Positions 26,601 to 33,838 of a stretch of 64,000 nucleotides of DNA are shown here, piece by piece. This DNA comes from Scybalomonas sp905214925. GTDB taxonomy: Bacteria; Bacillota; Clostridia; Lachnospirales; Lachnospiraceae. The stretch covers positions 62,001 to 126,000 of the forward strand of contig CAJMOB010000002.1 in the NCBI GenBank assembly GCA_905214925.1, in the 5' to 3' direction. The stretch's first letter is position 1. Each line of letters opens with the position of its first letter. The notes beneath the pieces are model-generated. The model did no database searches and had not been told where the DNA came from. It was given only the letters and a program-made list of their open reading frames with translations. A program made the position numbers and the translations under genes.

Positions 26601-28344
26601 GTACTGCAACAGAACCTTCAATATCTGGAATATCCCCTAAATCTCCGAATATAAAAGCATTGAATTTACTAGCTGTTCCAAGATAATCTCTTCCACTTGG
26701 ATCTTGCCACTCAATTGTTGTTTCTTCAATTGTTCTTTCTGCATATACAACAATTGAATACTTAGAAAAATGATTTGTTTTCATTCGAATGTTTCCATCT
26801 TCTTCTAAGGAGCTTTCCATTTCTTCTACTTGTTGTTCTTCATCTGTATGGAAAACTTTTACTTTATTTTTTGTTGTATCATATCCCATATCATGAAAAA
26901 TAACATTTACTGTTCCAGTTGGCTCCACCTCTTGATTATTTGCCATTAAAGTAATATCAAAATCTTTATATTCTATAATATTAGCATCTTCTTCTAACAT
27001 TTGTTTTAAAGGTTCTTCTATTTCTTCTTCATCATTTCTCTCATTTTCAGTTTTAATCTCTTGTACATGCAGTGTCAGGTTTTTTAAATCTTCTTCTTGA
27101 AAACTATTTTTATCACCTGTCATCGTTACAAGCACGCCTTCTTCTGTTCTCGCCTTTATAACAACATCTGTTATATTTTCTTCTTTTGTCCAATAAAGAT
27201 TTGCTACTTTCTTATTCTTGATTTCTTCATCTGGTGTTACACCATTCCAGCCATTTACTCTATCAATAAGTTTATTAGCAATGCCTTCATAATCTTCGTC
27301 TGCAGATGCTGCTACGTAGATATTTAAGTATTGATCCGCTTTTTCTACCGGTACAGATGTATCAGAACCACCCTCGCCTTCTTCTACTGGCAATTTTCCA
27401 GTTGTCTGTTCTGATTCTTCTGGATTGGTTTCTGTAGTTGCTTCCGTAGTTATTGGATCTTCTGTTGTTTCAGTTGTTGGTTCCTCTGTCACTACTTCTT
27501 GTTTCGTTGTAGTAGGTTGTTCTGCTTCAGAAGTTTTAACATCTTTTGTATCGATATATTCTACATTTGCTAGTGCAACTTGATTATATGTTTTTGTTCC
27601 AACAGTTCCTACTAAGAAGTCTTCATCCACTGGAGCATCTTCTGTTGGCTCTTCTTCTTGTTTGCTTTCTGTTGTGGCTGGCGCTTCTGTTGGTTTTTCC
27701 TTTGGCTTACTTTCTGTTGTAGCTGGTTCTTCCGTTGGTTTCACCTCTGGTTTAGATTCGCTTGTTTCTGTTGTTGCCTCTGTAGATGAACCAGTTTCTT
27801 CAGAGGATTGTTCTTCAGATGGAAGTACTTCTGTAGAGCTACCACCATTAGATAGAGTAGAAATCGCTTCTATATCAGAAGTATAGTTTAGAGTAAAGGC
27901 TACTTTTTCTTCTGGTTGTAATGTAAACCAGTAATTATGTTTTACAACATCGCCACTTTCTTCCTCTATGACATCTTCTTTATGTAACTTCACTGTTTTA
28001 CCATCTTCTGCTGTGATTTCACAAGTATTCTCTTGGTCAAATTGATATTCAGATGATAATCCTCCTCCAACTCCTTCTGTATAAATAACAAAGTTAGTCG
28101 GAGCATTTCCTTGTAGAGCCTCAGCTGTCACACGAACTGGAACTACTTGTCCAAATGATGTATTTTCTCTCATAGACTCTACATTAATATTATCAAATGC
28201 CATACTAATTGCAGGTTTTGTCATGATGCTATAAACGAGAAATGCGATGGCAACACATAATACAATCAGTATTTGATATAAATGTTTTCTTTTCGTGTTA
28301 TTTTTTAGATAAAGATTTATCTTATTCATTAATTCATTTCCCAT
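23611..28344 (-). CDS. Giant LPxTG pilus-tip adhesin with choice-of-anchor and Cna-B domains
   Basis: 1577 residues. It has a long basic N-terminus and a signal segment (about 23-43), then a beta-rich region and a Ser/Thr/Glu/Pro repeat spacer (about 175-245, repeating K-P-T-E-x-P-A-T-T-E-S-K). A second acidic Thr-rich spacer follows (about 270-325). A choice-of-anchor-A-like domain starts near WQDPSGRDYLGTASKFNAF and is followed by Cna-B domains (IHIKKEWEGG..., VVVKKEWKEG...). A C-terminal SpaA domain with YYLVETKAPAGYQ, then LPDTG, a membrane helix and a basic tail complete it. Size and position, first of the pilin genes, fit a tip adhesin. The ligand is unknown. Confidence 0.88.
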   Translation of the reverse strand: MGNELMNKINLYLKNNTKRKHLYQILIVLCVAIAFLVYSIMTKPAISMAFDNINVESMRENTSFGQVVPVRVTAEALQGNAPTNFVIYTEGVGGGLSSEYQFDQENTCEITAEDGKTVKLHKEDVIEEESGDVVKHNYWFTLQPEEKVAFTLNYTSDIEAISTLSNGGSSTEVLPSEEQSSEETGSSTEATTETSESKPEVKPTEEPATTESKPKEKPTEAPATTESKQEEEPTEDAPVDEDFLVGTVGTKTYNQVALANVEYIDTKDVKTSEAEQPTTTKQEVVTEEPTTETTEDPITTEATTETNPEESEQTTGKLPVEEGEGGSDTSVPVEKADQYLNIYVAASADEDYEGIANKLIDRVNGWNGVTPDEEIKNKKVANLYWTKEENITDVVIKARTEEGVLVTMTGDKNSFQEEDLKNLTLHVQEIKTENERNDEEEIEEPLKQMLEEDANIIEYKDFDITLMANNQEVEPTGTVNVIFHDMGYDTTKNKVKVFHTDEEQQVEEMESSLEEDGNIRMKTNHFSKYSIVVYAERTIEETTIEWQDPSGRDYLGTASKFNAFIFGDLGDIPDIEGSVAVQGNIIFKEKNSGLSVAGAQISQTSGLKLKLDPCALLFGGNTIDMQGNISTMSISLEPNSQIWVKKGFTQFDKFYDNDVDGKFKYVTNIDEFFGQAKTSLTKQNKKLFEQTETNEFDVVDLTTQEENAINFIYEGSKKQVIFKVNASQLKNSTNIWEISLPKDVTAIINVIDDAETRSIEFKPLTKQDDATFNSEYVELARRVLWNFDPSIEKVKVLPNGNMLMGSVLAPNADFDVSGVGAGFNGTLVAKSLIGDGSSGFECHYFPPRDPDKPEEEEKEELTAIHIKKEWEGGVPNNISEVTVDIYNGDNIVTSIQLNESNNWERTVENLPKYDKDGNKIQYTVQEEEVDGYTPSYSYGTSKKVWAPVTELTDQGEYLFISKDNQGKEAYIFNKNVSKAAPIISLGQKIQGKLNGETVDCWEDNETILDEYQWIAEKGENGGWLLRNSDTKTYLSIGTTLSLSEIGTENQFAGEALYKLDEIYPIYIYDSNKKGEYTGFYSNGASFVAYQKVYVDQEVTIINSKIKGKLRDVVVKKEWKEGTGETVDHDPITVKLLRKIESDSGYSDTGMTAILNKDNNWQYVFQVPEKDENGNQYIYTVEEVNVPDGYESTISTSKDTAGAWATTNGDGNSIDDLDIISKECIIITANANPEKKGDAIWMENPYVMQVSGSKVTAEKNTTLPEVSGSLKRHAMTEDFIKALEELANNEDAIWRVEQVSQSGKDRFVSIYNPSEGKYLYIDAKNQKIALTDQEAIWDYDGFRLGDRSDSSSDKKKQNYIGPYQENSQEFKALISSGNDLKDQAQCFQLYYWNNAKTEITITNTKVDTPTTVPLEIQKVDSTETKALSGAAFSLYKVDNDNGTTIPEIEDKVSLVAENLTSDSEGKISVGSVEIGQTYYLVETKAPAGYQILSGPIKFIPQKTTITIENGNTIAKDITNKEGAGSKIVLQVQNTQGYQLPDTGGEGTVSLTVIGISLMAVAVVGMFFMRKRQEHRGEV

Positions 28345-28362
28345 GACTCACTCTACCTCCTC

Positions 28363-28950
28363 CTAGTTATTATTTATGATTCCAAATTGATTTAGTGGCC
28401 AAACACGAAGCGCCACTCTTCCTACTATGGCTTCGTCAGCAATACACCCAATGGTTGAAGAACGACTATCAATGGATACATCTCGATGATCTCCCATAAC
28501 AAAAATTCGATTTTCTGGGACTTGATAAGGAAATGTTAAATCACACTCTCCGAGACTTTTTTCTGAAATGTATGGTTCGTTTAATTCTTCTCCATTAACA
28601 AATACGGTACCATCTTTTTCGATCACAATCTGATCTCCTGCAACTCCAATGACTCGTTTTAGAAGAATTCTATTGTTATAATAAAAAGCAACAATATCTC
28701 CTCTTTGGAACTCACTGCTTTTTAATGCTACTACAATTTCTTTATTTTTTAATGTTGGCTCCATACTCGTTCCATACACTCTAAGAACTGGCAGAAAAAG
28801 TGAGGCAATTAAAAATGCAACTGCTGCAACGACAACTAGGATATAAATCGTTCCTCTCAGTGTCTTACCATATTCTCTTTTATGACGAACTCGAATAAGT
28901 TCTGCTTCCAATTGTTCAATTGTTGGTGTCTTCCTTTTCTGGTCATTCAT
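28363..28950 (-). CDS. Signal peptidase I of the pilus operon
   Basis: 195-residue membrane Ser/Lys peptidase. A membrane helix (about 33-55) is followed by the catalytic Ser in YGTSMEPTL and Lys in ILLKRVIGVAGD, plus box E (FVMGDHRDVSIDSR). A dedicated signal peptidase is a known part of many Gram-positive sortase pilus clusters, where it is needed for pilin processing or folding. It lies 18 bases ahead of the adhesin gene and 51 bases after the coiled-coil gene. Confidence 0.93.
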   Translation of the reverse strand: MNDQKRKTPTIEQLEAELIRVRHKREYGKTLRGTIYILVVVAAVAFLIASLFLPVLRVYGTSMEPTLKNKEIVVALKSSEFQRGDIVAFYYNNRILLKRVIGVAGDQIVIEKDGTVFVNGEELNEPYISEKSLGECDLTFPYQVPENRIFVMGDHRDVSIDSRSSTIGCIADEAIVGRVALRVWPLNQFGIINNN

Positions 28951-29001
28951 ACACTGCCTCTTTCCTTCCTAGCCTCTTTCCTTCCTATTTATCCTTTCCT
29001 A

Positions 29002-29445
29002 TTAGAGAGTGGATATTTTATTTTTTTCTGCTTCTTTTTTGGCATTTTCAGTGATTCTTTTGGCCTGTTCTTGTGCCTCTTTTATTATCTCTTCTGCCTT
29101 TCTCTTTGCTTCTTCTAATGCTTTCCCTGTTTCTTCTACCTTTTCTTTTGTTAGTTCATTGACATGCTGTTGTATTTCATCTAGCTGTTGTTTTTCTCTT
29201 TCTTGCAATTGCTGTATATTTAACAAGTATTGATCCGCTGCCGCTTGGGCATCTTCAAATACTTTATTTAAATCTAAAGCAGCTTTGGCTATAGAGCCTG
29301 CATTTTGAATACGGATTTCTCTATCTTCTTGTTTCCGTCTTAATAGCTCATTTTCTGCTTGTAATGCTTCATTTTTCTTTCCCATTTCCACTAGCATTTC
29401 TAGAAGGGCTACACGACTTAATTTTCTTAATTCTTTATTTGTCAT
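29002..29445 (-). CDS. Coiled-coil protein, first gene of the pilus operon
   Basis: 147 residues, almost entirely heptad-like helix rich in Glu, Lys, Gln and Ala (for example EEAKRKAEEIIKEAQEQAK). It has no signal peptide or membrane segment, so it is predicted to be cytoplasmic. The shape recalls DivIVA/GpsB-like or V-ATPase G-like scaffold proteins, but I cannot name a family. I chose ATG 29445 with GAGGAG upstream; the open extension to 29502 runs into the riboswitch terminator. Being the first gene behind the c-di-GMP riboswitch suggests it matters for pilus placement or assembly (inference). Confidence 0.75.
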   Translation of the reverse strand: MTNKELRKLSRVALLEMLVEMGKKNEALQAENELLRRKQEDREIRIQNAGSIAKAALDLNKVFEDAQAAADQYLLNIQQLQEREKQQLDEIQQHVNELTKEKVEETGKALEEAKRKAEEIIKEAQEQAKRITENAKKEAEKNKISTL

Positions 29446-29498
29446 TGTACTTTCTCCTCTCTTTTCCTCAATTTTAGGTATTTTAGGGCATAAAAAAA

Positions 29499-29523
29499 GC
29501 ACTGTTATATAAATAAACAGTGC
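29499..29523 (-). terminator. Intrinsic terminator of the c-di-GMP riboswitch expression platform
   Basis: On the minus strand GCACTGTT-tatttatat-AACAGTGC is followed by seven T residues. Its 5' arm begins with the last G of the aptamer, so termination and aptamer folding are physically linked. Confidence 0.88.
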
Positions 29524-29600
29524 GGTCAGTCGATCATAGCCAATACCTTGGCCTTAGACACTTAACTTTGCGTCATTACCTTTCGATAATTTTGCCGTGG
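29523..29600 (-). ncRNA. Cyclic-di-GMP-I (GEMM) riboswitch controlling the sortase pilus operon
   Basis: On the minus strand the sequence shows the class I signature in order: CACGGCAAA, a hairpin ATTAT-CGAAAG-GTAAT with the GNRA-type tetraloop, TGACGCAAAG, then TGTCTAAGGCC, the second stem and the closing GACTGACCG. These match the conserved GGCAAA / GAAA / GACGCAAAGCC / CUAA / ACCG elements of the GEMM motif. A terminator follows immediately, and the first pilus gene begins about 50 bases after the T-run. Class I c-di-GMP riboswitches control motility, pili and adhesins in Clostridia. Whether ligand turns this one on or off cannot be read with certainty, because the aptamer and terminator share only one base. 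Confidence 0.87.
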
Positions 29601-29984
29601 AACTATTTTATCTCCTTTATTTAGAACAATTCACATGTATTCTACTTGATATATTGTAAACATTAAATGATTTTAATATTTTTATCTTTTTATACTAGAA
29701 AGTAAATACTATTAATAAATTTTAATATCTTTTACCAGTTCTTTGTTCTCTATTTAAAACAATTCTTCATGCGTACATTATCTTTCGTAATTTTCTATTA
29801 TTCTATTTTCCTTTATAAATTATACCAATACGGTTCAGTATTCTTTTAGATAGAAAAAATAATAAAAGATATTTTCCTTTATAATCTTCTATATAAAGTC
29901 TTTATAAATACAATTTGAGTTTATAATATTTTACAAAAAAGGTCAATAATTTTTTGGTTTTTTTCGAATGTATAAAAGGAATAT
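29601..29984. other. AT-rich region upstream of the riboswitch
   Basis: There is no gene here. The promoter of the pilus operon must lie within it; a TATAAT occurs at 29819-29824 (minus strand) but has no convincing -35. I see no clear operator. Confidence 0.4.
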
Positions 29985-30032
29985 AAAAAGACAGCAAAAG
30001 GAACCATAACGGCTTCCTTTTGCTGTCTTTTA
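29985..30032 (-). terminator. Strong terminator of rpoBC
   Basis: AAAAGACAGCAAAAGGAA pairs perfectly with TTCCTTTTGCTGTCTTTT around a 10-base loop, 23 bases after the rpoC stop. It isolates rpoBC from the pilus operon. Confidence 0.93.
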
Positions 30033-30055
30033 GTTTGCAAGAATAACAATTCTTC

Positions 30056-33000
30056 TTATTCTTCTGTTGTATCAGCGACTAAATCAAGCTCTCCAGAAAA
30101 ATCTAATTCTTCTACATCATCGCTTACTTCTGTTTGCTGATCTGTATCTAACTTTACAGAACGGTAACGTTTCATACCAGTACCTGCTGGAATTAACTTA
30201 CCGATTAATACGTTTTCTTTAAGACCGATCAATGGATCAATCTTTCCTTTGATCGCTGCTTCTGTTAAGACTTTTGTTGTCTCCTGGAAGGAAGCTGCTG
30301 ATAAGAAGGAGTTTGTAGCAAGAGATGCTTTTGTGATACCAAGCATTACTTGTTTTCCTTCTGCAGGTTCTTTTCCTTCTGCGATCATCTGTTTATTGAT
30401 ATCGTCATAGTCTAAGATGTCTACTAATGTTCCTGGTAAGTATTCTGTATCTCCGCTTTCTTCGATACGGATTTTCTTCAACATCTGACGAACGATAACT
30501 TCAACGTGCTTATCGTTGATATCTACACCTTGGAGACGGTAAACTCTTTGAACTTCTTGGATCATGTAATCCTGAACGGCTCTTACCCCTTTGATCTTTA
30601 ATAAATCATGTGGGTTGATAGAACCTTCTGTTAATTCGTCACCAGCTTCTAATACCTGTCCGTCAAGTACTTTAATACGAGAACCGTAAGGGATTAAGTA
30701 AGCTTTTGTTTCTCCTGTTTCGTGGTTTGTAATTACAACTTCACGTTTTTTCTTTGTATCTTTGATCTGTACAACACCGCCAAATTCAGCGATAATTGCA
30801 AGTCCTTTTGGTTTACGCGCTTCGAATAACTCTTCGACACGAGGAAGACCCTGTGTGATATCGTCACCGGCTACACCACCAGCATGGAATGTACGCATTG
30901 TAAGCTGTGTACCTGGTTCACCGATAGACTGAGCTGCGATAATACCAACAGCTTCACCAACCTGTACAGCCTGACCTGTTGCCATGTTGGCTCCGTAACA
31001 TTTTGCACAAGCACCGATCTTAGAACGGCAAGTTAACATTGTTCGAATACGAACTTTTTCATATCCTGCTTTAATAACAGCTTCCGCACGTTTTGGAGTG
31101 ATCATATGGTTTGCTTTTACAATGATTTCTCCTGTTTCTGGGTGGATTAAATCTTCCCCAGCATAACGTCCTGTAATACGTTCTTGAAGGCTTTCAATGA
31201 CTTCTCTACCATCCATGAATGCTTCTACATACATTCCTGGAATTTCTCCTGTTCCTTCACAACAGTCTACTTCACGGATAATTAAGTCCTGAGATACGTC
31301 TACAAGACGACGTGTTAAGTATCCAGAATCGGCTGTACGAAGAGCCGTATCGGAAAGACCTTTACGAGCACCATGGGCAGAGATGAAGTATTCCAGTACG
31401 TCAAGACCTTCACGGAAGTTTGACTTGATAGGTAACTCGATTGTACGTCCTGATGTATCCGCCATCAGACCACGCATACCTGCAAGCTGTTTGATCTGCT
31501 GGTTAGAACCACGGGCACCAGAGTCAGCCATCATGAAGATGTTGTTGTATTTATCAAGACCTGTGATCAGTTTTTCTGTTAAGAGGTTATCGGCTGCGAA
31601 CCATGTCTTAACAACAGAGTTATAACGTTCTTCTTCTGTCATAAGACCACGTCTATAATATTTTGTAATCTTTTCTACTGTATTTTGAGCATCTTCAAGA
31701 ATCTGTTTTTTCTCTTCTGGCACTGTCATATCGGAAATAGATACTGTTAACGCACCTCTTGTAGAGAATTTATAACCGATTGCTTTGATGTCATCAAGCA
31801 CTTCTGCTGTCTTTGTAGCACCGTGTGTATTAATACATTTGTCAAGAATACCTTTTAATTGTTTTTTACCTACATGGAAGTCAATTTCTGGTCTTAAATA
31901 ATTTTCTTCCTCACTTCTATCTACGTATCCGAGATCTTGAGGAATGATTTCGTTGAATAACAGACGTCCCATTGTTGTATCATAGATACCACTAATTGGT
32001 TCTCCTGCTACATTTTTACCAGAAATACGCACTTTAATTGGCTCATGAAGTGTAATCTCTTTGTTTTCATAAGCTAAGTACGCTTCATTTGTAGACTTGA
32101 ACACTTTATTTTTATTTTGTTCTGGTTTAATTAATGTTAAATAGTAGATACCAAGTACCATATCCTGTGAAGGAACGGCTACTGGTGCACCGTCAGATGG
32201 TTTCAATAAGTTGTTTGGTGATAACAATAAGAAACGACATTCTGCTTGTGCTTCTACAGATAATGGAAGATGGACAGCCATCTGGTCACCATCGAAGTCG
32301 GCATTATACGCAGTACAAACTAATGGGTGAAGTTTGATCGCCTTTCCTTCTACAAGGATTGGTTCGAATGCCTGAATACCGAGTCTATGAAGTGTAGGAG
32401 CACGGTTTAACATAACTGGATGTTCTTTAATAACATCTTCTAATACATCCCATACTTCTGGCTGTAATTTTTCTACCATTTTTTTAGCAGATTTAATGTT
32501 ATGAGCGAGTTTCTTAGAAACTAATTCTTTCATAACGAATGGTTTGAATAACTCAATTGCCATTTCCTTTGGAAGACCACACTGATAAATTTTAAGTTCT
32601 GGTCCTACTACGATAACAGAACGTCCTGAGTAGTCAACACGTTTACCAAGGAGGTTCTGACGGAAACGTCCCTGTTTACCTTTTAACATATCGGAAAGGG
32701 ATTTTAATGCACGGTTTCCTGGACCTGTTACTGGACGTCCACGTCTACCGTTATCGATTAACGCGTCTACCGCTTCTTGTAACATTCTCTTTTCGTTACG
32801 AACGATAATATCTGGCGCTCCTAACTCAAGAAGACGTTTTAAACGGTTGTTACGGTTAATAATTCTTCTATATAAATCATTTAAGTCAGATGTTGCAAAA
32901 CGTCCACCATCAAGCTGTACCATTGGACGGATATCTGGTGGAATGACTGGTACTACATCAAGAATCATCCATTCTGGCTTATTATGAGAACATCTAAATG

Positions 33001-33667
33001 CTTCTACTACTTCTAAGCGCTTGATAATTCTTGCACGTTTTTGTCCAGTTGCCTCTTTTAAACCTGCTTTTAATTCTTTTGATTCTCTTTCAAGATCGAT
33101 ATCTCTTAAAAGTTCTTTAATGGCTTCTGCACCCATTCCTACACGGAATCTACCCTGATATTTTTCATAAGCATCACGGAATTCTTTTTCTGTTAATACT
33201 TGTTTGTAAGAGAGATCAGAGTCTCCTGCATCAAGTACAATATAAGATGCAAAATAAAGAACTTTTTCAAGTGTTCTTGGAGAAATATCAAGGATTAATC
33301 CCATACGAGATGGAATTCCTTTAAAATACCAAATATGAGAAACAGGAGCTGCAAGCTCGATGTGTCCCATTCTTTCTCTACGAACGCTGGCTTTTGTTAC
33401 CTCTACACCACAACGGTCACAGATAACGCCTTTATATCTAATTTTTTTATATTTACCACAGTGACATTCCCAGTCCTTTTGAGGTCCAAAAATTCTTTCA
33501 CAGAAAAGACCATCTTTTTCAGGTTTTAATGTTCTGTAATTGATGGTTTCTGGTTTTTTTACTTCTCCTCTTGACCATTCTCTGATCTTTTCTGGTGAAG
33601 CTAAACCAATTTTAATGGCGTCAAAATTCATAGGCTGATCAATTTCTTGATTGTTAATTTCTGACAT
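30056..33667 (-). CDS. rpoC: RNA polymerase beta' subunit
   Basis: 1203 residues, usual for Firmicutes (no large insertions). The N-terminal zinc site CHCGKYKKIRYKGVICDRCG, the catalytic Mg2+ motif NADFDGDQMAVH and the second zinc cluster (CRSKIGACAKCYGAN) are intact. ATG has AAGGAG upstream. It is co-transcribed with rpoB across a 171-base structured spacer. The next gene downstream is not rpsL, as is common in relatives, but the pilus operon. Confidence 0.99.
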   Translation of the reverse strand: MSEINNQEIDQPMNFDAIKIGLASPEKIREWSRGEVKKPETINYRTLKPEKDGLFCERIFGPQKDWECHCGKYKKIRYKGVICDRCGVEVTKASVRRERMGHIELAAPVSHIWYFKGIPSRMGLILDISPRTLEKVLYFASYIVLDAGDSDLSYKQVLTEKEFRDAYEKYQGRFRVGMGAEAIKELLRDIDLERESKELKAGLKEATGQKRARIIKRLEVVEAFRCSHNKPEWMILDVVPVIPPDIRPMVQLDGGRFATSDLNDLYRRIINRNNRLKRLLELGAPDIIVRNEKRMLQEAVDALIDNGRRGRPVTGPGNRALKSLSDMLKGKQGRFRQNLLGKRVDYSGRSVIVVGPELKIYQCGLPKEMAIELFKPFVMKELVSKKLAHNIKSAKKMVEKLQPEVWDVLEDVIKEHPVMLNRAPTLHRLGIQAFEPILVEGKAIKLHPLVCTAYNADFDGDQMAVHLPLSVEAQAECRFLLLSPNNLLKPSDGAPVAVPSQDMVLGIYYLTLIKPEQNKNKVFKSTNEAYLAYENKEITLHEPIKVRISGKNVAGEPISGIYDTTMGRLLFNEIIPQDLGYVDRSEEENYLRPEIDFHVGKKQLKGILDKCINTHGATKTAEVLDDIKAIGYKFSTRGALTVSISDMTVPEEKKQILEDAQNTVEKITKYYRRGLMTEEERYNSVVKTWFAADNLLTEKLITGLDKYNNIFMMADSGARGSNQQIKQLAGMRGLMADTSGRTIELPIKSNFREGLDVLEYFISAHGARKGLSDTALRTADSGYLTRRLVDVSQDLIIREVDCCEGTGEIPGMYVEAFMDGREVIESLQERITGRYAGEDLIHPETGEIIVKANHMITPKRAEAVIKAGYEKVRIRTMLTCRSKIGACAKCYGANMATGQAVQVGEAVGIIAAQSIGEPGTQLTMRTFHAGGVAGDDITQGLPRVEELFEARKPKGLAIIAEFGGVVQIKDTKKKREVVITNHETGETKAYLIPYGSRIKVLDGQVLEAGDELTEGSINPHDLLKIKGVRAVQDYMIQEVQRVYRLQGVDINDKHVEVIVRQMLKKIRIEESGDTEYLPGTLVDILDYDDINKQMIAEGKEPAEGKQVMLGITKASLATNSFLSAASFQETTKVLTEAAIKGKIDPLIGLKENVLIGKLIPAGTGMKRYRSVKLDTDQQTEVSDDVEELDFSGELDLVADTTEE

Positions 33668-33751
33668 TTTTGGTTACTCCTTCCCGTGCTAATCACCACC
33701 TACAGCCCTTTGGAACCCTCCCAAAAATACTTAGGTGGTTAAGGTAACTTA

Positions 33752-33781
33752 GGCTGTTACAAAATAGATTGTAAAACAGCC
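33752..33781 (-). promoter_or_regulatory. Hairpin in the rpoB-rpoC spacer
   Basis: GGCTGTTACAA and TTGTAAAACAGCC form a bulged stem. A second pair of arms, CCACCTA/TAGGTGG, spans about 33695-33738. Neither is followed by T residues, so these are candidate processing sites. Confidence 0.45.
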
Positions 33782-33838
33782 CTCGTTCCCTTTCATTTTC
33801 TTTATCCTAATTCGCTATCTTTCGTATCAAGCAGTCGA

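Noticed and set aside
27630..27790. Short tandem repeats that might suggest a CRISPR-like array
   Set aside because: They are in-frame repeats of the adhesin's Lys-Pro-Thr-Glu spacer, with no unique spacers and no cas genes nearby.
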